A stretch of DNA of 64,000 nucleotides from Hofstenia miamia (taxonomy: Eukaryota > Xenacoelomorpha > Acoela), in assembly GCA_004352715.1 (NCBI GenBank), contig SCFE01000003.1, forward strand, positions 3,601,945 through 3,665,944. Direction: 5' to 3'. The notes below the pieces were generated by a model. That model was given only the letters and a program-made list of their open reading frames with translations, made no database searches and was not told where the DNA came from. Position 1 is the first letter of the stretch. Each line of letters starts with the position of its first letter. The position numbers and the translations under genes were made by a program. Below, piece after piece: positions 45,750 to 56,545 of the stretch.

Positions 45750-46872
45750 AATTAACAGTTCGTAATCTGTTTTCATTTCAGGTCTAACAGCAAGTACTGC
45801 TGCGCTGCCGCTCCCATCAAATATAGGGGAATCTGGCTGCTGCTGAGTGTTGGCTCACTTTTCTTTCTGCCATCATTAGCTCAAACATCTGGAGCCATTC
45901 CCTGAATGTTGGGTTGTAGCCATCTACTCTGCCATTAAATTTTGGTAATGTGGCTTTACAAGGGATCATATCATTTCCCACTTCTTGGTTTAGTATTGAG
46001 TTATTGTATTTGGGTTTCATGTTTTTTGTTGTCCCTTCTTCTTTTCGCAATTGTGTGGTTATTGCCTTTGTGATCTCGTCAATGAATTTCTTTTTCTCCA
46101 CGTCATTCTCATCTTCCGAAGAATCTTCCGATAGGTGATCATGGAGTGGTGAAGCTTGTAGTTCGCGTTCTTTTCTACCTACGAACTGAAAGTTGTGGGA
46201 CTGTATTTTGTCTTGTTCTTCTTTGGTCAGCTGCAATAGTCTCAGCTTGTCTTTTAATTGAGCTATTTCCTCTTGCCTCAAATCTTTATCTTTGATCAGT
46301 CGTCTATTCTCTACTTCCAGCAAGTCCTGTTGTGATTGTGCTGGCTGTTCATTCTTGCTTGTTTCGAGTCGAATTATTTTACTCTTCAGTTGTGTTATCT
46401 CTGCGGCTTGTATATCATTGTCTTGTATTAGCTGCTGGTTTGTTATCTCTAATACATTATTCTTTTCTTGCAGAAGCTGATTTTGTTCCAGAAATCTACT
46501 ATTTGATTCTGTTAGTTGCTTTGTGAGTGCCTTAATCTCGTTCTGGAATACTTCACTTTGCTCAATTAGTCTGGTATCCATATCAACTTGGATATTCCTG
46601 ATTGTTTCCGCACTCGCCAGCTTGATGTCTTCTATCCTTTTTGTTAGTAAACCAATTTCTTCTCATAATAGTTTCTCGGTTTCATTATTTTTTCTCAGAA
46701 TTTCCATAATCTCTGGGGTTCCCAGTTCGGAAGAGGATTCCTGTCTTATTGACTCTGGGGTTTGGGTTGCTTCAGAATTCCTTGGGTATGATGACAATTT
46801 TGTTGCCATAGGGGTGGTGGTTTTTGGTATCACTTTCTTTGCGCTTCCTTTCTTGCTTTTGTTGTTTGTCAT
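45750..46872 (-). pseudogene. Second Gypsy element: gag
   Basis: ATG at 46872-46870 begins a Lys/Ser/Thr-rich N-terminus (NNKSKKGSAKKVIPKTTTPM). A stop near 46663 breaks the frame. From 46581 a 254-codon open frame shows a long coiled coil (about 150 residues of heptad-like E, Q, L, K), an acidic SEDSSEDENDVEKKKF segment, then the capsid entry CKATLPKFNGRVDGYNP and FREWLQMFELMMAERK (45880-45965). Capsid sequence runs out near 45750 and RT motifs start within about 60 bp. The rest of gag, the protease and the N-terminal RT are therefore deleted. Confidence 0.7.
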
Positions 46873-47061
46873 TATTTCTTGATGTCATAGTGGCTTTCCA
46901 GTTTGGTTACAATTCAAGAGTCCAGTTTGCACTTGTTGTGGTTAAGGTTTTCTGCCTTTGCTGACTTTGTATTTCCGTTCACTGCTCTGTTGCTTCCTTT
47001 TTCCTTTTCCTTTGAGTTGTTTCAGTGTTTTGAAGGAGTATCACTGTGTGTTTCCTCTCTT

Positions 47062-47078
47062 ATTTGTCACAGTCGCCA
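47062..47078 (-). promoter_or_regulatory. Primer binding site of the second Gypsy element
   Basis: On the minus strand TGGCGACTGTGACAAAT directly follows the LTR end GGATGTTACA. TGGCGACNGTGAC is a usual tRNA primer site of Gypsy-type elements. Confidence 0.6.
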
Positions 47079-48040
47079 TGTAACATCCTCCACCTGGCCT
47101 CTTTGCACCATGTATTATTGCTAATAACTATCACTCAGTAAATTGCGGGTGAGGAGTTACTACATCAACAAACCGCCAAGCTTTCCCTCTTTTCTTAACT
47201 GGCTAGGTTAATTGAGTCATCACTATTTAGGTGAAGAAGCTGTGTAATGTTTCCTCTTTAAATCATCTGTGGGCTACTGCCCAAAGCTGATCTCCACATC
47301 ACAGTTCCCCTTCCTCATGAATGATTGACTGAATCCACTGCACCATCTCAGCTCAACAAGGACTAATTATGTGTACCTTACTTTAGCTCAGTGCGTGTAC
47401 TCATGTCAAGTTGTAACTGACTTAAACTCAATTTTGTAAAGTGTTTGTTGGTTTGATTAAGTAAAGCAACTGGGCATTGACACTAACTGCATTTAAATAA
47501 TATTAAAGTAGCCATTACCGTAAAATTACTGGCTTAGTCAATTAATTAATAGATAGCAGTTTCCTATACTTACATTTAATAATGATACATGTAAAGTCAT
47601 TTATTCAGTCAATTATAGTCAAGTCTCCTACTATTAAGAATAGATATATATTCCTAGTTCTCGACTATGCAGTCGTTTCAAGCATCTATTATTTCATACA
47701 TGTATAGATCGATAGTCAGACTAAGCAAGAATCGAAAAACTCCTAACTGTAACATAAGTGCGGTTTCATGACTGGCACAAGGACCCTTCGAATCGATCCT
47801 ATGATGGAATCCAGCCACTACTTGACACAACTTGCTTAGCTGAACATTTTATTAAATATCAAACCAGATTAATGAAGAATGAAAAATAATAGAAACTCCA
47901 AAGAATTTATTGTTCATCAAATTTCTCTTAAATTTTCAGCTATTTATTTAAAAATTGTAAAGTACCTGCTGATTTTGAATTTCAAATAAATCTTCTGCCA
48001 ATATGGCTGTTCTTACATAAGCATAATTTCGCTTGTTACA
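47079..48040 (-). repeat. Probable 5' LTR of the second Gypsy element
   Basis: The proximal boundary is fixed by the primer site at 47078. The distal boundary is proposed at 48040 because TGTAACA/TGTTACA, a 7-bp inverted pair with TG...CA ends, occurs exactly there. This gives 962 bp. No second LTR is visible to confirm it. The region contains no coding sequence. Confidence 0.4.
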
Positions 48041-48249
48041 ATTTGTCAAATAGTACTTAATCGGCTAATGTGTTTCTCTCAAATTGCACAATATTGTAAC
48101 TTGGTTGCATTTACAAAAATGAAATAAGATAATTAACTAAATTTTACAATCATATTTCTGATTATATTTAATCACTGTAATCATTCGACGTTAATCTTTC
48201 TTCTGCAGCTTATTTCTTTTTGGGTGATGCTACAATATTGACACAAAAG

Positions 48250-48528
48250 GCTAGATCAAGGCAGTACAGATTAGAATAGCAAATACAACCTTCGAGCAAA
48301 CACTAGTGGTAATAGACACCCACAACAACTTACTGCCCTATGAGGTGATATTAGGGGATGACTTCCTGAAGAAGAACGGATGTGTAATAAATTATGTGGA
48401 CAGAATGATCAAAGTATGAGAGAAAGAAATCAAAATTGAAGAGCAAGAAGGAAAACCATCAACAATAGTCTTCAAACTGGAGGAAGATATAAAATTGCAA
48501 CTGTATCAATGGAGTATGCATGGAGTGA
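48250..48528 (+). pseudogene. Gypsy-type protease C-terminal fragment, opposite orientation
   Basis: The plus frame gives NTTFEQTLVVIDTHNNLLPY then EVILGDDFLKKNGCVINYVD, the closing part of a retroelement aspartic protease (I-L-G-x-D-F-L-x-x-x-x-x-x-I-D/N-Y). A TGA at 48418 then interrupts it. A further 35 codons of E/K-rich text follow before the single N at 48529. The N-terminal DTG part is not visible. It lies head to head with the Gypsy element to its left, so it belongs to another copy or to a mis-joined contig. Confidence 0.6.
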
Positions 48529-48600
48529 NAACTAAGATATCCGCTTAAAATAAGATTAAAAACACTTTTAACGATATTTTAATTATTGCAATTTGTTTAA

Positions 48601-50640
48601 CACTAGAATTACTGAAATGTTGATTACCTAAAAACACCTGAAAGATCCCAAATTGACTCATCAATTTAAACGATACGTAAGCCACTTTAAACTGCATTCA
48701 AATTCATTCTTACAACGCTAGAAAACGAAAAACAGTAAATTTGATGAAAGAAATCTATGATAATACGGTATCATGGTCAATGGAATTACGAATTCAAAGC
48801 TTTAATACGAGTCTTTACCAAGATCTAGCAGTTGACGCAGCGCGCTTTTTCATTTCTACTATGTATTGACAGCCACTGATGTTACAATGCTTGCGCTTTG
48901 ATGAAATCTCCTTGTAACTCAATAATGTCGGAGTTGGCCCACCTGTAGACTGAAATATCCGTGAGTTGCTGAATAAGATTGAAAATAAGTCTCTTCTCGA
49001 AATGTTGTTTCGGTAACCTTTTTGTAAAGAATATGCGCATTTATGGCTGCAAGGTCCAGCATATTGCACCAAACTGCAAGAGGCCAACGCCTCGAAGCCG
49101 GTTTTGTTGAGTAAATCCGAGTCATCTGATCAACCGCATCAACTCCAACTTTGTTCTGATTATAAAACAGTATAATTTCAGGTTTGCGTTTTGAACTCGA
49201 ACTCACTACTTCGTTTTGGTGAAAAGAAGAGAACAGAATAACGTTTTTGTTAGCTTTGCACTGGTAGCTAACAGCCATAAATTTTGGGTCGTCAAAGTAG
49301 AAAAAAGCAGAATTATTCAGTGGTTTCTTCTGTCTCATCTCCTTGCAGACATCAGTTCTTGAACGTTTGACAGTCCCGACATAGCAAATTCCCATCTTGA
49401 GTAGTTCTCCAACTACGTTTGTGCTAGAAAAGTAGTTATCAGCTGTGATATTGTACCCTGTACCAAGGTTTGCAGATTTCACTAGCTCGATTACCACTTT
49501 ATTGCCAAGATCATGGGTTACTGCTCCTGACGGGTCTTTTCCAAGGTATGGATGAGCTTGAACAATATACTTCGATTCAACTTCAGTGAATACCCAGAAT
49601 TTCAACCCATATTTGTCTGGTTTATTAGGCATGAATGTAATCCACTTGCACGCGTTTTGAGAGGGAGGAGTTGTTCATCTACAGTGAGCATTGCCTCAGG
49701 CACATACTTTGACGAACATTTTGCCATATACTTCTCAAAAACTTCGCAAATATGAGTAAAGCGGTAATTAGAGCGCTTGCTGCGTCGCATTTTATCATCA
49801 AAACGAATCAGCTTCAATATCGTTAAAAATTCGTCATTGCTCATTACTTTTGGAAACAGTTTGAAACCATACTTCTTGCTCCACAAGGCGGAAACTGGTA
49901 TGTGATGACTGTACAATCCTCTCGCATATTGGAGACCAATAAACTTGAATAAATTTTTGGGTGTTAGTCTGTAGGGTTCATTTGGCAACGATTGGGCAAA
50001 GTTGTTTGTGGACAATTATCTTTTTCAAAATACTGTCATCTATCATTTTGCTCCATGCGCTTGATTCTGATGTAATTCTGTTTCCAACGAAAGATTTGAC
50101 TCCTGGCGCTACTTGAAGAATATTCTGCACTTGTGTCCGGCTTGCTGGACTTGCTGAAGGATTTGTCACCAATGATTTTCCGTTGCACAAAGTTAGTAAT
50201 GGGGTCGTAGGTTGCCCAATAGATGCTCTCTGTGAAATCGGAGTTGTGGTAACGCTGCTTGCAGATTGTAAAGCTGGGGTAGCAGCTTCCTTGTCAGACG
50301 AAGAGTCTTGGGAATCAATTTCTTGGAATGTCTGCTGACCAATATCTTCTGTAAGATCATCTCCATCATCTCCTGACATATCAGTCTACTTGAAACATTT
50401 GTAATGCCACATGGGCGCTCCTACACATTGGCCGAGACTTTATATCTGCAATACAAGCCGTGATAATACGTAAATAAGAAATGAGTCAAAAGGCAGTAGA
50501 GAGAGTAACTGGTGCAAATGAAATTACTAAGTAAACAAACAAAAGTCATGTAATATCACTTGTATTGGACGCTAGCGACACTGTACATTACATGAGAAAA
50601 GATGAGTTGGGTCAAATTTGACTCTTCCGTAGTTCTAGTG
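48601..50640 (-). mobile_element. Full-length piggyBac element with TTAA on both sides
   Basis: 2040 bp between TTAA at 48597-48600 and TTAA at 50641-50644. Both termini read CACTAGAA-Y-TAC-K-GAA inward, a 16-bp inverted repeat with two variable bases. It resembles CCCTAGAAAGATA of the founder piggyBac. The transposase lies on the minus strand and is broken. Element-specific subterminal text (gactcatc-like) is shared by both ends. Confidence 0.85.
48815..50379 (-). pseudogene. piggyBac transposase, near full length, frameshifted
   Basis: ATG at 50379-50377, final stop at 48817-48815. Order: an acidic N-terminus (GDDGDDLTEDIGQQTFQEID), a Ser/Thr-rich linker, then the DDE_Tnp_1_7 domain. Catalytic segments are MLTVDEQLLPLKTR (first D), YNITADNYFSS (second D) and KVGVDAVDQM (third D). 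A WALAVW-like segment RRWPLAVWCNMLDLA follows, and the short C-terminal tail has KHCNISGC. At least three frameshifts separate the blocks (near 50000, 49620 and 48940). The last is a 16-bp deletion relative to the copy at 41540. The long cysteine-rich tail of some piggyBac enzymes is shorter here. Inactive. Confidence 0.8.
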
Positions 50641-50644
50641 TTAA

Positions 50645-51103
50645 TAATAAAGACGATGTTGATGAACGTTTTTGTATTTCAGGTTTCGAAAAATAGTTAG
50701 GTAATCCGTCAAAAATGGAGGGAACTGCATTCTTTTTTATGCGTTTACGTCTTAATTCTTAAATTAGTATCAGAATCATAAAAATACTTTCAACAGATTT
50801 TCGTCATAGCCATCTAGAGATATAGAAAGCAATGATTTTCGTATATTTTGTGGGAATAAAATGTTCTCTATAGGTATCCGATGTAACAATTTACAACAAT
50901 AAAAATGTATCTTGTAGAAGGCAATGAAGTGATACATTTGAATCAGTCTTATGTCCAGAATGCCCTGAAAAGCAACTTGGCACGCAGCATTTAAACTCCA
51001 TAGCGTAGCAAAAATAATTCGTTTGTTTATCAATAGCCCAATTATCGCAAGGTTTGCGGTTGGGAGTGCATTTGGAAAAACAATGGCCAACTAGCGTACG
51101 CAT
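50645..51103 (-). pseudogene. THAP domain of the P-like transposase, broken
   Basis: ATG at 51103-51101. The frame shows FKCCVPSCFSGHSGHKT, then a H-C-L-x-Q-D segment, stopping near 50893. Homology continues in other frames with D-G-Y-D-E-N-L and ends with RIKKNAVPSIFDGLPNYF near 50700-50740. This is the C2CH THAP zinc-finger order with its AVPxIF end. The equivalent intact-site copy is at 906-1507. The next bases are the TTAA of the piggyBac insertion, so the insertion cuts the transposase gene just after its DNA-binding domain. Confidence 0.6.
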
Positions 51104-51325
51104 TTAATCGGAATTTCAAATTGGTTCGCGTCCAGATAATAATCTAGGAGCTCATGGTTCATCACATGCTTTACTGCAAATAGTAAAGACTAATTAATCA
51201 ATGCTCGAAAATCATTTGCATAAAAAGCCGTTCAAAAGTGTTCTGTAATAATCAAATGTAACAAATGTGATTCACTTTTGCGTACATTTAAATATGCATC
51301 GCAAATTTGAGGTTCCCAATTTGTC

Positions 51326-51502
51326 ATGACTACTTTTTCCAATTCGAGGTTAGAATTAGAGATAGATGATTTTGATACAGCATTAATGAGAGATGTATTA
51401 GATAATGTTTTACAACTTTTTACTGCTGTAGCCTTACAGTTGAGTGTTTCTTATACGTTAGCTTCCTCTGCTATTGCTTCGATGAAGAAACATTTAAGGT
51501 AG
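51326..51502 (+). CDS. Small open frame, possible first exon
   Basis: ATG at 51326 opens 58 codons to TAG at 51500. The peptide begins TTFSNSRLELEIDDFDTALM and is amphipathic and acidic, then more hydrophobic. A donor-like AAG|GTAGTG overlaps the stop (GT at 51499), so it may be a first exon ending in phase 2. No family recognised. Confidence 0.25.
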   Translation: MTTFSNSRLELEIDDFDTALMRDVLDNVLQLFTAVALQLSVSYTLASSAIASMKKHLR

Positions 51503-53172
51503 TGGAGTCCCACGTGATGAATTAAAATTAATGTTGATATCTCTTCAGAATTCTATTTGGTGTCACATCCAAATATTTGCTTAATGATCAATCAATCGTG
51601 TTTGAAAAAGTTTGAGAAGATATATTTGGGTTTATAACCCTTCTCTCTTTGACAATCGCGTCGATATGAAAAATGCTCATTTTTCGTGTGCCATCTTTCG
51701 GAAGTAGTCACAGAATAAACAATCTATATCATATATTTATATATGAATATCAGACTAAGTTGAATAACTTGTTTTAACAAAACTCACATCAACTAAGTTT
51801 CGTGAAGCTATATTGCCATAATTGCTTTTTTTGATGAATCAATTTTTTGTCAACATTCCTTAATACTTTAATAAAGCTGGTTTATTGGAAAAGTTAAAAG
51901 CAGTTTCAAACCAAGTTTTCCTATAGAAATCTTTATTTTATCTAGATTTTAACTTCAAAAATGAATTCCATGGTTCAAAAAATGGTAAAAAACATGTTTT
52001 CATTGAAAAATCCTCAAGACAGAGTTATTGCAAAACTGATGAAGGTGTAAAATGAAAAAATGTTTGCATTAACATCCCAAACTCCCCTAGTGTCCGAAAA
52101 TGCAAAATGCATTCTCTGCCATGTTTAAAGGTATTTCAAAAATTTTCATTTTGCTATATTCATGATTCTTCAATCTCTATCACATATGTAAGAATCAATA
52201 TAATCCATGATTAGTGATTACAAACTTTGAAAAATTCTGATGATTATATAAATGGAATGACCCGGAGGTTAATTAAGATCGATGTAGAAACTGGTGGAAT
52301 ATATATATATATAATTTAGCTCAATTTTTTCAAATTTTGCCTTATATTTACCGCGAGTCACCAATTAGTATAAAAAAGTAGTTTTTATAGCAGCCTATAT
52401 TTTTTATGTCGATATTTTAAATATTACATTGGCAAGAATTTTGAATAAATCTTAGATGATAAAAATCTTCTCTATATTATGTTTAAAATTCACGCTAAAT
52501 AACATAGTTTTTGCTTAGCGCCAGATATTAACATCACCAAATTATTTAGCGCAATATATATATATATATATAAAATCAGTAACCTTGATAGGGTTTGTTT
52601 GTATGAAGAAGATGACACCTTTATAGTCGATTAGTTCCCATTTGACCAACTCTGTTTTTCATATTCATCTCATCGTACCCGGGGACTTTACTCTCCAGGA
52701 TTTGCATTGTTTGACTTCTGCTGAGTAAATTAATTTTAATGTTGGTCTGAATAGATATAAATGATAAACTTTACATAAATATTTGTATCATTTTCCCTTT
52801 CATATTCTGCTCCACTAATTCGTGCTCATTTCTAATGATTACTTTTAGACGTTTCTTTTAGACTACAAACATTGTAATGTGATTTATAAAGGATTGGAGG
52901 AATATTTTGACACTAACTCGGTGCCTATCAGCCACGCAACATTACATTTATTGTGTTAGCACTTTTCTAAATTCAAGAGACGTATACTAATATGTATCGT
53001 CTTCATCTTGATTTTTAAGTTGTAAGTTTTATGAATTTTTTCCACGCTGTAACCGCTTGCACACAGTGACTATAGAACTACGACGTCTTTGTGAGATCAA
53101 TTAGATCTCCTTATGTCACTCATTGTAATAACTAAACTCTGAGTACATTTAACTATTTAAATTAATTTTTAG
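51503..53172. other. Unassigned DNA with TA runs
   Basis: TA repeats near 52298-52312 and 52556-52572. No other supported feature. Confidence 0.4.
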
Positions 53173-53256
53173 AAAACTGAGGAGGAAGAGCAGAAAACTA
53201 AAACTTTAGCAGAAGATTCTAATTGTAATGAAGATTTATCAGAGCACGAACAGTAA
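53173..53256 (+). CDS. Candidate short terminal exon with an acidic tail
   Basis: The acceptor attaatttttag (AG at 53171-53172) opens 27 codons to TAA at 53254. The peptide is Glu/Lys-rich (KTEEEEQKTKTLAEDSNCNE, then DLSEHEQ). An AATAAA-like AAAATAAAAG follows 8 nt later. The upstream exon is not identified. Chance cannot be excluded for so short a frame. Confidence 0.25.
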   Translation, partial: KTEEEEQKTKTLAEDSNCNEDLSEHEQ

Positions 53257-53890
53257 TTTGAAAATAAAAGTTGTTTTAATTATTTTTAATTGATTTAATT
53301 TATGATCTCATTGATTGTAAAAATGTTCAAGTAGAATTGTTTTCATGTTGTAAATATTTGAAATAGATAATGAATTTAACCAATTGAAGGTGGTAAAGCA
53401 AATACATTTTTTATATGAACTATGTCGATTTTGTTTTGTAAGCATTTAGTTGGGTTAATGTAGTCTGATAATGCAACTGCAGGGGATTGATTGAACTACC
53501 TTTATAAAGCTGGCTCACGATTAGTCAGTTTGTATAGTGTTTTGCATTCTTTTGTATGTCTCACCATTAATCAAAAGCGATGACGGTTAAAGAAAGTCAA
53601 TGTTTGATAATTTAATTGTTGTCCCATAAAATTAGTTATCGATTATTTATGCTAAAACAGAAGATGATTCAAAGCAAAATCAAGTTGATTTCCTAAAAAA
53701 GGGATAGTGTGACGCGGAAATGTACTGTACACGATTACAGAAGTGCCCTCGTTTACTAACAGGGGAATCGGCAGCTAAATCGTGAGACGCCAAGTTAATA
53801 GGGTCTTGCAAACTCCTATTTTGCAGGTTGGATTTTTTTACATTAATGTGATAATCAAAGTATAATTGATTTTTTATTAATTACTAAGTT
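53257..53890. other. Unassigned DNA
   Basis: No supported feature. A TA tract starts near 53894 and is the insertion site of the mariner. Confidence 0.4.
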
Positions 53891-53999
53891 TATGTATATA
53901 TATATATATATATACATAACGGGTGATTTTCTGAGAGGCGTGAACGAGTTTTATCGAACTCATACGTCATTTTTACTCAGTATTGTTTTACAATTCATC

Positions 54000-54741
54000 A
54001 TGGAAAGATATATGCCACAACAACGTGTACAAATTGTTCAATTGTACTATGAAAATCAGCGTTCTGTGAAAGAAGTTTTTCGCAAATTACTCCCAACTTA
54101 TGGTTCACATAATCGACCTTCAGAATCTACAATTCGCATAAGAATCGAAAAATTTGAAGGGGAAGCAACTTGCTGGGATGTCCCGTCATCTGGTAGCAAA
54201 GAGTGTAGCCGAAGATCGTGAAGAATCGATTCGCCACCGCTTTCAACAACTTCGCTTGTCGTATGCAACAACATGGCGCATTTTGAAGAAAGATTTGGGT
54301 TTAAGGGCATACAAAATACAGTTCGTGCAAGAATTGAAGCCGCCATGTGTTCAGTGAATGGGCTTTTGAGCGTATCCAAGAAAATTCGTTTTTGCCACAC
54401 CAAATTTTGTTTAGTGATGATGCCCCATACCGCACGTAACAATGGACTTATTGCGACATCATTTTGTTGAGGAATTAATTTCACGTTTTGGCCCAGTGAA
54501 TTAGCCATCAAGATCTTGTGATATCACACCTTTGGACTTTTTTCTTTAGGGCTACGTAAAAGCAAAAATCTATGTGGATAAACCAGCGACGATTGAAGCA
54601 TTGGAAGCAAATATTGAGTGAGTTATTCGTGAGATTCCGTTCGCAATGTTCGAATGCGTCATCGAAAATTGGCGTAAAAGAATGGACCATTTAATGGCCA
54701 GTTGCGGCCAACATTTGAAGAGGATTATTTTCAAGAAATAA
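54000..54741 (+). pseudogene. Mariner-type transposase with deleted catalytic core
   Basis: ATG at 54000. The N-terminal helix-turn-helix (PQQRVQIVQLYYENQRSVKE, then NRPSESTIRIRI) is followed by a frameshift near 54175. Then come SYATTWRILKKDLGLRAYKI, a QELKPP segment, and the first catalytic Asp in LFSDDAPYRT (54410-54430). The central core is deleted. Sequence resumes at 54470-54545 with CDITPLDFF, the third catalytic region, then VKAKIYVDKPATIEALEANI, and stops at 54739-54741. This protein family is widespread in arthropods and other invertebrates. It would act at TA sites. Inactive. Confidence 0.7.
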
Positions 54742-54818
54742 TTGTACAGGATTGTTTTTCAGTTCATAATAAATTTTCGACCACAATATTATATTTCATG
54801 TGTTTTATTTCTACAATN

Positions 54819-55272
54819 AAAAACTGTAAACAAGAAGATTAACAGGTACTAGTCGAGTATTTAGTTGTTTATTACCAAGTGCTATAAATATACTGAACAT
54901 GATGTAATTAATGATGAGCAAATCTACTTTGGATTTATCTTCTTTTGTCAGGTCATTTTTTATATTCTGATGGAAAGCTAAACGTATATGAGCTAGGGTA
55001 ATTGCGTGGTGGTTCCCACCTCCGGTTAACAGTGTGTTCTTAGGTTACGGATAGGTATAGGAGTTTTTTTTACCATTATAGCTTTCCTGATTGCCATTGT
55101 TTGTCTGATCGTGTTATTGCAGCTGGCCTGCAGGTTTTACATGTTACCTATTTTACCGATTAACTCAAGTTATTTATTACAGTTATTATGTTACATGACG
55201 ATTGATGATTTAATAATGGTTACACGTAGATGGTTATTGCAATTGTATTTCTATATTCTATTACAGACAGTT
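54819..55272. other. 454-bp block between two single N positions, probable mis-inserted contig
   Basis: Left of the first N the mariner ends with ...CTACAAT. Right of the second N it resumes TACAATCCAAAAACC. The shared TACAAT suggests the element is continuous and the block between was placed wrongly. The block itself has no recognised content. Confidence 0.6.
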
Positions 55273-55308
55273 NTACAATCCAAAAACCGCTCGTTTTGAA
55301 TCACCCGT

Positions 55309-55341
<33 letters not shown>

Positions 55342-55870
55342 GTATAAGGGTTCTGATTTTTGAAATTACATGGTTCTCATGCGATGAATTTTAATATGAA
55401 AACGCTATTCATGTAGTTTTTTAAGTAATTCATGAAAAATTTCATGCTCCAAATCCAATGAAGATAATTGCCAAAACTCGAAATATTCGAAAACACATCT
55501 TTTCCTAACTTTGGAAGCCTCTCTCTATTAAGCCAAAGTAATATATAGAAAAATTAATCATTCCATTTAAAAGATAGCACCACGTTTTACTTCATGTGAT
55601 ATTAATCATCAAAATGCTACTATTTTGGTTATTCGAAAATGTGTTGCAGAAATCAATAAAAATAAATTTTCTAAAATATGACATCACACAAATTTTAGCA
55701 TTTCACAGATTTTCGAATCTGAGAAAATGTCAAGATTTTATGAGAGTAGAAGGACATCGATGTGAGTGTAGAAAAAAGCCAAATCAAAAAATATTCTCAA
55801 TCAATTCTAGTGTGAAATTGTTAAGTAAGCACATGATATCTTTAAATAAATCATTAAATATTTACTAAAT
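55309..55870. other. TA tract and unassigned DNA
   Basis: A TA run (55309-55342), then sequence without supported features. One open frame at 55596-55868 has no recognised motif. Confidence 0.4.
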
Positions 55871-56545
55871 CATTAAATATTTTGTCTGAAGAAGACTTTG
55901 ACATATCGGAACAAGACAATCTGGTGTATGATGTGGTAGCATGGAAACTGCAAAGTAGATGAAGAAGATTTGAAGGATAAAGTCGGCAGCAAATCCAAAT
56001 TTGTGTACCATCAAGTCGATGTGTTGAAAAATGCAAAGTAGGAAATATAATTAGCCGTTTTTGTACTTGAAGATGGAAAATCGAAGACGATTGTCATGTA
56101 GTGAAGAATGTGCTTGACCATTATGAGCTCTGGGAAACATCAAAATGGTAGTGACCGACATATGCCAAGTAAGCATGGGAAAAATGCACTCGTTGTTGCC
56201 TTGGTGGCGAGTTAAATGTACTCTGTGTCTGAAACCATCCGTCTAGTTGGATGTCAGCATCATTTACTTGATAACATGCTTCATCACGGCCTTGACCAGT
56301 TGTTTACTACAAAATCTGGAAGTCCGCACATTTCATATCGGTTTGTGTCTGAAATCGACAGAGACTATGAACTTCTAGGAACGTCACTTTCTGAGAGAAG
56401 CTGATGAAAAGATTGAATATGCTGGATGGAGAAATGATATACGTTTTTGAAAAATTTCTGCTTGGCGTATAATTTTACAAACAATATCGAAAATGTATTG
56501 AGATCAATTCTAATGTCAAATGGAATTCTCCCGCAATATATGCTC
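55871..56545 (+). pseudogene. Unclassified transposase-like pseudogene, second fragment
   Basis: Coding-looking pieces in changing frames: SEEDFDISEQDNLVYDVVAW near 55880-55945, DRHMPSKHGKNALVVALVAS near 56157-56215, then GCQHHLLDNMLHHGLDQLFT near 56250-56310 and SPHISYRFVSEIDRDYELLG up to 56385. The QHH-hydrophobic-L-D motif is shared with 4715-5640. Stops are frequent, so it is inactive. Superfamily unknown to me. Confidence 0.35.

Larger units (their letters stand above)
48530..51156 (-). mobile_element. P-element-like copy, 5' part, carrying a complete piggyBac insertion
   Basis: The 5' end on the minus strand starts CATGAGCTCCTAG (51156), then ATTATTATCTGGACGCGAAC. About 510 bp inside, at TTAA, a 2040-bp piggyBac element is inserted. 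P-like sequence resumes at 48600 and is cut by the single N at 48529. It carries the THAP-coding segment (50645-51103). Confidence 0.65.
53919..55308 (+). mobile_element. Internally deleted mariner-type element inserted in a TA tract
   Basis: The left end ACGGGTGATTTTCTGAG is preceded by TA. The right end TTGAATCACCCGT is followed by TA. The first 11 bases of the ends are inverted repeats. TA microsatellite lies on both sides, fitting TA-targeted insertion. Two single N positions (54818 and 55273) enclose 454 bp that are probably foreign to the element, so its true length may be only about 930 bp. Confidence 0.65.

Noticed and set aside
43887-46882. Several plus-strand open frames rich in S, F and L
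   Set aside because: Antisense of the Gypsy gag and pol on the minus strand.
53173-53256. The acidic exon as the third exon of CCDC115
   Set aside because: The phase fits (0 to 0), but it is 21 kb away across many transposons and uncertain joins. No family residue supports it.
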